Source of the DNA: Edolisoma coerulescens
Lineage: Eukaryota; Chordata; Aves; Passeriformes; Campephagidae
Reading direction: 5' to 3'
DNA: 64,000 bases
Assembly: GCA_013397115.1 (NCBI GenBank)
Contig: VWZW01006289.1
Location: 1,047,586 to 1,111,585 of the forward strand
Numbering within the stretch: the stretch's first letter is position 1; each line of letters opens with the position of its first letter. The notes under the pieces were generated by a model. That model saw nothing but the letters and a program-made list of their open reading frames with translations. It was not told where the DNA came from and made no database searches. This document shows, in pieces, positions 25,561 through 35,435 of the stretch. A program made the translations under genes and the position numbers.

Positions 25561-26094
25561 GCATAGCAACAACTAAAACATCAGTGTGTTGTCAATATTA
25601 TTCTCATACTAAATTCAAAACACAGCACTGTACCAGCTACTTGGAAAATTACTAAGAAAATGAACTCCATTCCAGAGAAAATCATATCTAGGTGAAAGTT
25701 CACAGCTTGCAGCCTAAGGCTTCAGCAAACCTGGCTACACGTGCTAAGCAAGCGCAGCTAAGCAAACAGGATACTAAATCACAGTGTTATAACTGCAAGT
25801 GACTTTTTCTTATTTAAAGCTTTATTAGGCTAAAGCAGTAGTATCTCTCAACAATGTCTTCAAAGGCAATTGCTGCTCAGTCGATGCAGGCAATTTTGCA
25901 TCAGTTTCCTATCAGCTTAGTCTTCAGCAACATGATAGCCACTCACTACGCTTAAAATGCAGGTTAACATGTGGGGTTAATATGCCTATATAAAATAATA
26001 TATATAAAACTTGTAACATTTGATCTAAGTATGCTGTCTTAACACACAAGTTGAAGAGTATGAACAATTTGCTAGACTTTTAAGGACAGAGTTC
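25561..26094. other. Unannotated AT-rich sequence
   Basis: No gene or repeat is seen. The sequence is single-copy up to 26094, where the segment duplicated across the assembly gap begins. Confidence 0.4.
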
Positions 26095-27435
26095 TAATTA
26101 CACAGCAATAATTTAATTACTCAAATTTAATCTTTTAGACCCGCGTCTTATCATGTTTTAGTCTGTGTGACTCATGAACTGTAAGCATGCTAGAACACTG
26201 AAAAAAACTATGTCATACACTGTAAGTGGAAGCAAATTAAATTTTTGGTAATTATTTGAAAGTAAATGATGTGTGGGTGTGCAAAAGTAACTCATTACTC
26301 TGATAATCTGTTATCCATTAACCGTATTATATAGAAAATATTTTACATTCCCTACGTGAAATTATTCCAGGTTATATATTAAAAAATAACCTTTTTATTG
26401 TGGTGTATGTTTCATGTAGTTGAGGGACTTTTTGCCCCTTAGGTTCTTTTCCCCTTCTACTTTCTAACATCATTCTTACTTCCACTTCCTAGGTATTTTT
26501 GCTCTATTTGGCTTCTCTCTAATTTGCTTGTGTAGACCACAAATCTTCTGTTCTGAGATCATGAAAGATTCAAAACAGTGAAAATTATTCAAAGAGAGGC
26601 GTTCCATATAAAGTCTGGGACTTTACATGGAAAGAGTTAAATTGCCATGAAAGAGGGTACAGTTTTAAGATGAGCTGTTACCAAAATGGTCAAAACCCAT
26701 CCTTCTGTCACAAAACCTAATCTTTACTTTTCATCTCTTCCAGACCTTGAGAAGGTTGTAGCTGAAAACCAACTGAGCAGACTCTCTGCACACCCCACCC
26801 AAAACAGAAACATCCAGCCAGGGCTCAGCAAGCTGATCTGAGCTAGTACTAAAAGACTTCATAGGACAACCAAGAGAGAAAAGGAGTCTGAGTAGACCTC
26901 AGCGCTGGCTGAGCTCAGCATGGAACAACAGCCTCATTAAGGTCACAAACATGCAGGCAGATTTTGGATTATACAGTCCTGTGAGCCACTGTGCAGGTTT
27001 TGGCCAGGGAGGAGTTAATTTTCTTCACAGCAGCTGGTATGGGACTGTGTTTTGGATTTGTGCTGGAAGCAGTGTTGGCAGCACAGGGATGTTTTTGTTA
27101 CTGCTGAGCAGTGCTAGGACAGAGCCAAGGCCTTTCCTGCTCCTCATCCCACCCCACCAACAAGGAGACTGGGGGTGCACACGGAGTTGGGAGGGGACAC
27201 AGCTGGGACAACTGATCCCAACTGACCCAAGGGACATTCCATACCATGTGGTGCCATGCTCAGCAGATAGAGCTGGGGGAAAAAGAAGGAAGAGGGGGAC
27301 ATTTGGAGTGGTGGCATTTGTCTTCCCAAGTCACTGTGACACATGATGGAGCCCTGATTTCCTGGGCATGGCTGAACACCTACCTGCCCATGGGAAATGA
27401 TGAATAAATTCCTTGTTTTGCTCTGCATGAGTTTT
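26095..27435. repeat. Left copy of a 1,341-bp exact duplication (contig-end overlap)
   Basis: This interval appears base-for-base the same as 28293-29633 at a constant offset of 2,198, including the chance open frames inside (26951-27346 equals 29149-29544). It ends abruptly at the first N of the gap. It includes about 901 bp of single-copy-looking AT-rich DNA and the first 446 bp of an ERVL LTR that starts at about 26990. An exact duplicate whose ends coincide with gap edges indicates overlapping contig ends that were not merged. It should not be counted as a biological segmental duplication without read support. Confidence 0.92.
26990..27435 (+). mobile_element. ERVL LTR (TguLTR5-like), truncated by the assembly gap
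   Basis: This is the left-copy rendering of the LTR at 29188-29731. It starts TGTGCAGGTTTTGGCCAGGG and is cut at ATGAGTTTT by the gap. Being part of the duplicated overlap, it probably represents the same physical insertion as the right copy. Confidence 0.85.
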
Positions 27436-28292
27436 NNNNNNNNNNNNNNNNNNNNNNNNNNNNNNNNNNNNNNNNNNNNNNNNNNNNNNNNNNNNNNNNN
27501 NNNNNNNNNNNNNNNNNNNNNNNNNNNNNNNNNNNNNNNNNNNNNNNNNNNNNNNNNNNNNNNNNNNNNNNNNNNNNNNNNNNNNNNNNNNNNNNNNNNN
27601 NNNNNNNNNNNNNNNNNNNNNNNNNNNNNNNNNNNNNNNNNNNNNNNNNNNNNNNNNNNNNNNNNNNNNNNNNNNNNNNNNNNNNNNNNNNNNNNNNNNN
27701 NNNNNNNNNNNNNNNNNNNNNNNNNNNNNNNNNNNNNNNNNNNNNNNNNNNNNNNNNNNNNNNNNNNNNNNNNNNNNNNNNNNNNNNNNNNNNNNNNNNN
27801 NNNNNNNNNNNNNNNNNNNNNNNNNNNNNNNNNNNNNNNNNNNNNNNNNNNNNNNNNNNNNNNNNNNNNNNNNNNNNNNNNNNNNNNNNNNNNNNNNNNN
27901 NNNNNNNNNNNNNNNNNNNNNNNNNNNNNNNNNNNNNNNNNNNNNNNNNNNNNNNNNNNNNNNNNNNNNNNNNNNNNNNNNNNNNNNNNNNNNNNNNNNN
28001 NNNNNNNNNNNNNNNNNNNNNNNNNNNNNNNNNNNNNNNNNNNNNNNNNNNNNNNNNNNNNNNNNNNNNNNNNNNNNNNNNNNNNNNNNNNNNNNNNNNN
28101 NNNNNNNNNNNNNNNNNNNNNNNNNNNNNNNNNNNNNNNNNNNNNNNNNNNNNNNNNNNNNNNNNNNNNNNNNNNNNNNNNNNNNNNNNNNNNNNNNNNN
28201 NNNNNNNNNNNNNNNNNNNNNNNNNNNNNNNNNNNNNNNNNNNNNNNNNNNNNNNNNNNNNNNNNNNNNNNNNNNNNNNNNNNNNNNNNNNN
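27436..28292. other. Assembly gap (857 N)
   Basis: An uninterrupted run of N. Because its two flanks carry the same 1,341 bp, the true gap is probably negative in length (an overlap), and the N count is a scaffolding estimate. The apparent 308- and 305-codon open frames spanning it are meaningless. Confidence 0.99.
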
Positions 28293-29633
28293 TAATTACA
28301 CAGCAATAATTTAATTACTCAAATTTAATCTTTTAGACCCGCGTCTTATCATGTTTTAGTCTGTGTGACTCATGAACTGTAAGCATGCTAGAACACTGAA
28401 AAAAACTATGTCATACACTGTAAGTGGAAGCAAATTAAATTTTTGGTAATTATTTGAAAGTAAATGATGTGTGGGTGTGCAAAAGTAACTCATTACTCTG
28501 ATAATCTGTTATCCATTAACCGTATTATATAGAAAATATTTTACATTCCCTACGTGAAATTATTCCAGGTTATATATTAAAAAATAACCTTTTTATTGTG
28601 GTGTATGTTTCATGTAGTTGAGGGACTTTTTGCCCCTTAGGTTCTTTTCCCCTTCTACTTTCTAACATCATTCTTACTTCCACTTCCTAGGTATTTTTGC
28701 TCTATTTGGCTTCTCTCTAATTTGCTTGTGTAGACCACAAATCTTCTGTTCTGAGATCATGAAAGATTCAAAACAGTGAAAATTATTCAAAGAGAGGCGT
28801 TCCATATAAAGTCTGGGACTTTACATGGAAAGAGTTAAATTGCCATGAAAGAGGGTACAGTTTTAAGATGAGCTGTTACCAAAATGGTCAAAACCCATCC
28901 TTCTGTCACAAAACCTAATCTTTACTTTTCATCTCTTCCAGACCTTGAGAAGGTTGTAGCTGAAAACCAACTGAGCAGACTCTCTGCACACCCCACCCAA
29001 AACAGAAACATCCAGCCAGGGCTCAGCAAGCTGATCTGAGCTAGTACTAAAAGACTTCATAGGACAACCAAGAGAGAAAAGGAGTCTGAGTAGACCTCAG
29101 CGCTGGCTGAGCTCAGCATGGAACAACAGCCTCATTAAGGTCACAAACATGCAGGCAGATTTTGGATTATACAGTCCTGTGAGCCACTGTGCAGGTTTTG
29201 GCCAGGGAGGAGTTAATTTTCTTCACAGCAGCTGGTATGGGACTGTGTTTTGGATTTGTGCTGGAAGCAGTGTTGGCAGCACAGGGATGTTTTTGTTACT
29301 GCTGAGCAGTGCTAGGACAGAGCCAAGGCCTTTCCTGCTCCTCATCCCACCCCACCAACAAGGAGACTGGGGGTGCACACGGAGTTGGGAGGGGACACAG
29401 CTGGGACAACTGATCCCAACTGACCCAAGGGACATTCCATACCATGTGGTGCCATGCTCAGCAGATAGAGCTGGGGGAAAAAGAAGGAAGAGGGGGACAT
29501 TTGGAGTGGTGGCATTTGTCTTCCCAAGTCACTGTGACACATGATGGAGCCCTGATTTCCTGGGCATGGCTGAACACCTACCTGCCCATGGGAAATGATG
29601 AATAAATTCCTTGTTTTGCTCTGCATGAGTTTT
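28293..29633. repeat. Right copy of the 1,341-bp exact duplication
   Basis: The interval begins immediately after the last N and repeats 26095-27435 with no difference I could find. It then continues without a break into the remainder of the LTR and unique sequence. This copy is the better one to keep, because it reads through the point where the left copy stops. Confidence 0.92.
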
Positions 29634-29731
29634 CACACTTTAGGTCTTCTCTTCCTCTCCCCCACCCCAACAGCAGGGCAGCAAGCATGAGGCTGCATGG
29701 AGCTTAGTTGCCATCTGGGCTTAAACCACAA
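29188..29731 (+). mobile_element. Solo LTR of a passerine ERVL family (TguLTR5-like), polyadenylation segment deleted
   Basis: The LTR runs from TGTGCAGGTTTTGGCCAGGG to GGGCTTAAACCACAA, about 544 bp. Landmarks include GAGTTAATTTTCTTCACAGC, GTGTTTTGGATTTGTGCTGG, GGGATGTTTTTGTTACTGCT, CCACCCCACCAACAAGGAGA, CATTCCATACCATGTGGTGC, GGCATTTGTCTTCCCAAGTC and GGCTGAACACCTACCTGCCC. Compared with 2313-2573, about 46 bp are missing after CTGCATG near 29627. The missing piece contains the ATTAAA signal and is bounded by CATG in the other copy, suggesting a microhomology deletion. No clear 5-bp target-site duplication is visible and no internal retroviral sequence adjoins. The 131-codon frame at 29149-29544 lies within the LTR and is not a gene. 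Confidence 0.88.
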
Positions 29732-31269
29732 TGGCAATGAAAGCAGGACTTCTAAACAAGATCTTGAAGAGAAATCAGAATCTTAATGCCCTCGAAACCT
29801 GTTTATTTACTAAAATATGTAATTGAAACCTGATAGAGAAGGTAGGAAAAAACTATTTAATATAATGACAAAAACAACTCTGTTATAAAAACTTCTTTAA
29901 AAGATATAATATTTTCAGTCAAAACACTCCCTTTCAGAATAAATTAATTTAGATTTAATATAGTTTTACCATTGTCTGATCTTCTGGATTAATCTTCCCA
30001 GAAGCAAGTTAAGGTATTTTATTCTGACATTTGTCTTCCTCTGGAATTACCACTGTGTATCAATTTTTAAGACTTTTTTTACAACCTTTTTTTGAGGGAC
30101 ATTTTATAAAAATCAGGCTATCAGTTATGGAGAAAAGTTGACTTAGTCTTCTTTGAGAACAGTCTAGATTGAATCCAGGTGTAGCCCATGATCTTCCTCA
30201 GTGCCCCAGGAGATTTCATATCATTATTCTGTTACTCATTCTGAAGTTAACTTAATAATGTAACAGAAGGACACTCCAGAGATATTACAAACCCGTAATG
30301 TATTATCTCTAATTTATTCAAGTTAATCCACTATGGAGATATTCTGCTGAATCTCTCCGTGACTTTCATCAAGAAGGTCATTGAAGTTTCTAGGTATGCC
30401 AGTAAATCATTTGCAGATATGACTGTTCAGTCCTTCTTATCCCAGACTAATAGGATGCTCACTTCTGTGGATGAGACCATATGGCTAATGTCAGAACTTT
30501 CACAATGCTTTCAAATTAAATACATCTCTCTTCTGGTCCTTTCAGTGGATGTCACTCTTCAAGGAAGTTACTTCTGGTTTCAAAGGAGTTATGTCTTTTC
30601 AAGGCCCTCAGCACTGGTTTGGTTTTGATCTATCTTTCTTTTCACAAAATAGCTTTTGATTGCTTTGGCTGTAATTATGAAAAAAAAATAAATTAGCATA
30701 AATTTTTCAGCTTTTGGAATAGTAGATGACATGTAGCTGTACCTAAATTTTGCCTGTTGTGCATCTTCCAAGCCACCCTGATCAACCACGTTAGAAATGT
30801 GAAAATGCTTTTATAAGGGCTAAAATATAATAAGCTTTCATATTATTTAAGAAGGGAATATTGATTTTGTTTCTTTAGATAAGATTTGCTGGATTTACTT
30901 TCTTATTAATTACAAAACTTACCTAGAAAATCACATCCAAAAGCAGTGCTTCAAACTTGTGGGTAATGATTTTTTAGGCACCATGGCAATTATTATTTGG
31001 AATATTTAATATGTTTTACGGCAGAAGAAGCCAGACCAATTAATTTTCCCTTCAGTAGTGATTGTTATCAAGGATTTGAATTTTCCCCATACTTTCTTCA
31101 GCCTATTTCTATGAATCTGTGTGTAGGAATATCCCAAACAAATTTGTCTTGCATTTAATGTACAAACACCCTGCTAATCTTTTTCTTACAGGCAATAAGC
31201 AATATTTATTTTCCTTATAAGAATTCATCCTGTAACTAAGAATAATATTTGTTTTAATATTCTGTTTAT

Positions 31270-31375
31270 ACAGCCATTTTAACCTTCAGTAACTCTTCTT
31301 TGGATCCTTCCTAGAGAATGTGGTCTAATGTGACAGAACATTGGGTAACTATCCAACTCCAGTACCCCTTGCTTT
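31270..31375 (-). mobile_element. Possible ancient CR1 fragment (minus strand)
   Basis: The stretch with CTCTTCTTTGGATCCTTCC, AATGTGGTC, ACAGAACATTGGG and ATCCAACTCCAGTACC follows, loosely and with gaps, the order seen in inverted old CR1 copies. Divergence is high and the call is tentative. Confidence 0.28.
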
Positions 31376-34347
31376 TCTAAAATTGTAGCTCAGTGTATAT
31401 GAAACAGAGACTATGTAGTTAATGTTATTAAAGAAATAGCCATACTTTTAACACAGAGAAAGGTAACAATAAGGATATCACTATATCATAGTGAATTGGG
31501 GATTTATTCTTTTTCCATTTCCCAGTGAAAAGTCCTAAGTAACCTGAAGTTTAACATGAAATGTAACAATAGGCATATAGTTATATGTGTCAGACTTATA
31601 TGGTACAATAATCCTTCGTTCTGGTGCTGAAATTTTGTTCCACAACTGAAGTCCTAAGTCAATTAAGGAAGTGTGACATCTCAATGTACATGTGTACAAC
31701 AACTCTTCTCTATATGCAGTTTGTAGCACATAGGAGACATGAGAACATGTTTAGGATGTTTAGGATGATTTTCTGTCTTATTATTGACTTAGACCAAGAA
31801 CAGCTACATAAATAATGGCATTAATTTTTTTTTCTTTTGTTTGGGAAGTGAAATGTTTCAGGGGTTTATTGGTTTTCTGGATTGTGATTCATGAAAAAAA
31901 AATCATTATTAATTTTTATGCCATAGCATTTACTCACTGAAGTGATAATTTAAAAGTAAGTCTAAAGTGATGCGATTATAGTGTTTATATTTGCTGTAAG
32001 AGCAAATTATGTCTTTAGATGTATATCACTCTATGTTTCTTGAATATATCTTATGAAAAGATAGCAATTTAAAGTGAAAATTGCTGCATGGAGTATTTTG
32101 CTCTTCCCAAATCAAACTTTTGCTTTTTCTTCTCTTAGATGGCATTGAAAGCAAACAGGAAATACCAGCTGTAATGTTCTCTGTGGTTTGGTTAAGCCAC
32201 TCAGCAGGAGGCAATGCATATTTTGGGTGGCAGAGACTTTGCCTACCAGTAGACTTCATGTTTTGAAACTTTTGGCACACTCATATTCACTTGCTTTTTG
32301 AAGCATGCTGCAAAAGAAAGAAAAATTATACCCTTTTTTGTGGTGTTTTTATGCTTTTCTTTGTGTGGTGTTTTAGAAATTTAGCTGACTTGTAAAGTTT
32401 TTGTAATTATTCAGAAAATATCATAAAAACAGTTCTTCAGCTGGTTGCCACATACTCCTCTCCATGTAAAGTTGGGTAAGTGAGTTTTGCTAAATGATAC
32501 CAAAAGAAACATTTGTAATGCTGTTCATTTAAATTATTTTTCAATAATTAAATGTAATTTTGAGTCTGCAAAGTGAAATAGATTGCTTTTCAAATCACAA
32601 AGCTCACCTGTTGCACCCCCAGCTGTATGAACACACGCATTGCCATGAAGGAAACTGTTTGAGAATTAGCAACACGCTATGCATGTTTTCTTCAGATACA
32701 AACAAAATATTTGATATATTTATCATGAGAAATGTTTCCAAAATTTTTCCCCTTCATCAGCTTCTCACCATGGTTAAAGTATACTCCACATCCTATCATC
32801 TTTCTCGGTGTTTAGTGATCAAAGGCTATAGACACCTATTAGCAATGAATGCTAACTCAACTTCACGTCCTTACTTGTTAAGCTACACTTGCAGGTTGTG
32901 TCAGCCCTGTCAGGATAAATGGTATGTCCATTTCCTACAAGGAGAGTTGGAAAACTTTCCCTTGGTTTTCCCTAAAAACTTAGACTCTCAGAAGATGATC
33001 TCTGTGCAAAGCTATTGCTCTGGTGCACTGAAGCACGTAAGTCATCATTGGAAAGACTGATTTTTGATCATGCTTTATATTCATTAAAATTGACTGGAAA
33101 CAAAGGGGTGTAACAGAACGTAGTTTGTCCTAAGTAGAAGTACTGTGCAGTAACAGCAGCTACTGACAACTTAAATGCAGATGATAGCAAGACTTCAAAC
33201 TACTAGAAATTTGCCAAGATTACAAAGGCCACCTGTGACAAATGAGCAATTATAAAGTCTTTTTATCCAGCAATTCAATAAGCAATTTCTGTGGTACTTA
33301 AAAATTCAAGGTATTAAGCTGTCAAAGGAACTACTTGCTAATAAATAGCCACAGTTGTACAATAGTTTGCAACACTTGCTAACATTTTGGTGTTTTCATA
33401 ATAGAAAAATATTCTTTGGATAAGGATAAAGACTTCCTCAGGAAATTCAGGAGAAAAGATTTCCACTTTCTTGTTGACTCATAAGAAAACAGTGTAGCCT
33501 AAATAAAAAATATTTTATTGTCGCTGGAATTCACCTTTTCATTTCAGGGCAAAAAAAAAGAAGATTTAGTTTCTCTTTCTAGGGTTAAATCCCTTCATTT
33601 TGTGTCTTGATATTACATTTTCATTTCTCAATATATAGTAAACCTATCCAGTGTAAAAAAAATAAATTGATTACCAAACTGGAGTCTATTCAGTTAAGAA
33701 ATTCTCTTGACTTGTGTAACAGTAGGATGGCTATGCCACATCCCTTCCCAGTTCCAGCAAGGACTAAGATAATCTCTATGACAGTAAAATAGCAAAATCA
33801 GAACACAGGGTAACCTAAGGCAAGAGAAACCAAAATGGCGGAAATACATTTTCAGAAAAGGAATCCAATTATGTAATCTGGCATTGTGGTAACATGTAAG
33901 AAAACTGCTTGAAAATTGTCTGCAAGGGAAGTCTAGGAGAAGAAGTTTTCTAAAGCTAGAGAGTTTGTAATGGTTAGACAAAAAGTTAATTACACACAAA
34001 TTTGAAATCTATGCAGAACAGAACTAATTTAATAAGGGTTGAATAAAATGAAGTTTTACATCTATTATGTTTAAATGGAAACACCCTGTGTTCTGTTAGT
34101 TAATACACTTAGGGTGTCCAAGTTATTCTAGAAGCAATGACAGCAGATGTTATTCTAAAATAAAAACATTGATGCCCAAAATGTGTTTCCACATCATCTT
34201 GGAAAGTAGGAGTTAGTTTCTTTTTTGGAGGACATAGCAACTTCATTCTGTCAGTTTTTCTGTTCTGTTCACTGGTACATGCTTAATCTTCTACAAGGCT
34301 CAAATCTTGGCTTTCAAGACTTGACTGATTTATTTCCTGGACTGTAG

Positions 34348-34446
34348 TTTTCCGACAGGGAAAACAGCAAGGAGCTGGAATTTAATGGAGTCATCAAATT
34401 TTACAATGAGAAGCAGGTAGCCGAGTTGAAAGACCTTGACATTTAA
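34348..34446 (+). other. Possible exon or exon remnant (32 codons to TAA)
   Basis: A pyrimidine-rich tract ending CCTGGACTGTAG at 34347 is followed by an open frame of 32 codons to a TAA at 34444-34446. The peptide includes KELEFNGVIKFYNEKQ, which looks more protein-like than other short frames here. The pattern L-E-F-x-G-V-x-x-F-Y also occurs at the start of the first Ras-association domain of afadin, but the match is only about seven residues and the downstream residues do not follow that family, so chance is likely. AAGCAG|GTAGCC at 34418 could be an internal donor. Confidence 0.1.
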
Positions 34447-35030
34447 CAGCTTGTGTCAGTAGTTAGAGGGATTTGATAAGATCGTTTGGTTCTTTCCATC
34501 TAAGCTAGCAAGATTTTTTTCCTTCTTCCTCTTTTTCTTACTTCACACATTTTGTTAGAGCCTTGCAATAATTTAACATGCCATTATCAGTTGTCTGTAA
34601 ATTGCATTGATGCAGAGGCTCAGGTGGAGTATGCAGTAACTTTATGTCTATCCATTAGAATTTTATAGGGTTAGTCTGTGTTTTTTTATTTACAGTGCTG
34701 TTGATATATTTTAGGACCAATAGTAAAGCTTCTGTCCATTTAAAACATTTCTATTTCACGTATTTTGACTAGTTGAGTTATTAAATCAGAATTCTTCCTT
34801 CCAAGAGGTCTGATGAACTGTAGGTGGTATGCACAGTGTAAATGTTTTTGGCTTGTCCTGGAACAGGGCCACAGAAACAAAAACCTTGTGCCTTCTCTTT
34901 ACTGAAATATGGCCATTCTACTTCTGTGGAAAGGTACACGTATGATGCTTTAATGCATGTCAGATTTGCACCTCTCATTGGTTTGATGCTTGTAAGTTTG
35001 AGTTCTAAATGCAGTGCTCTGTACACTTCA

Positions 35031-35435
35031 CAGAAACACAGAATCACAGAATGGGTAATCTTGGAAGGGACCACAGTGGGTCATCTGGTCCAACCTCCCT
35101 GCTCCAGCAGGGTCATCCCAAAGCACATGGCACAGGATTGCATCCAGACAGTTCTTGAGTATTTTCAGTGAGGGATACTCCACAACATCGCTGGACAATC
35201 TGTTTCAGTGCCCAGTCACCCACAGAGTAAAACAGATTTTTCCAGTGGCACTCCCTGTGCATCAGTTTGTGCCCATTGCCTCTTGTCCTGTTGCTTGGCA
35301 CTGCTGAGCAGAGCCCGGCTCCATCCTCCTGACACCCTCCCTTCAGGTATGGGTAGACATCGAGGAGTTCCCCTCTCAGTTGTGTTTTCTCAAGCCTGAG
35401 CAGGCCCAGATCCTTCAGGCTGTCCTTGTACAATT
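35031..35435 (-). mobile_element. CR1 LINE 3' fragment (minus strand)
   Basis: About 400 bp of CR1. Its 3' end is at the left (CACAGAATCACAGAATGGG), followed by TTGGAAGGGACCACAGTGGG, TCATCTGGTCCAACCTCCCT, GCACAGGATTGCATCCAGAC, CTGGACAATCTGTTTCAGTG, CATTGCCTCTTGTCCTGTTG, GCTGAGCAGAGCCCGGCTCC and CTGAGCAGGCCCAGATCCTT. On the minus strand one frame remains open through it, with a TRGNGHKL motif of a type often seen in translations of avian CR1 3' ends. It continues past the element to give a 217-codon frame (35113-35766). It is well preserved relative to the 40-kb CR1 pieces. Confidence 0.92.

Larger units (their letters stand above)
29732..35030. other. Long unannotated AT-rich stretch
   Basis: There is no gene I can support. 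The largest open frame, 32560-33060 (166 codons from a TTG), has no recognisable domain. Acceptor-like tracts end near 31191 and 32138. A possible ancient CR1 piece (31270-31375) and a possible exon (34348-34446) are listed separately. Confidence 0.4.

Noticed and set aside
26951..27346. 131-codon frame, repeated identically at 29149-29544
   Set aside because: It lies mostly inside the ERVL LTR, which is non-coding, and its duplication is an assembly effect.
27380..28314. 308- and 305-codon frames on both strands
   Set aside because: Almost entirely runs of N.
32560..33060. 166-codon plus-strand open frame
   Set aside because: It starts at a TTG, has no recognisable domain or signal, and lacks splice or promoter context. 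AT-rich chance frame.
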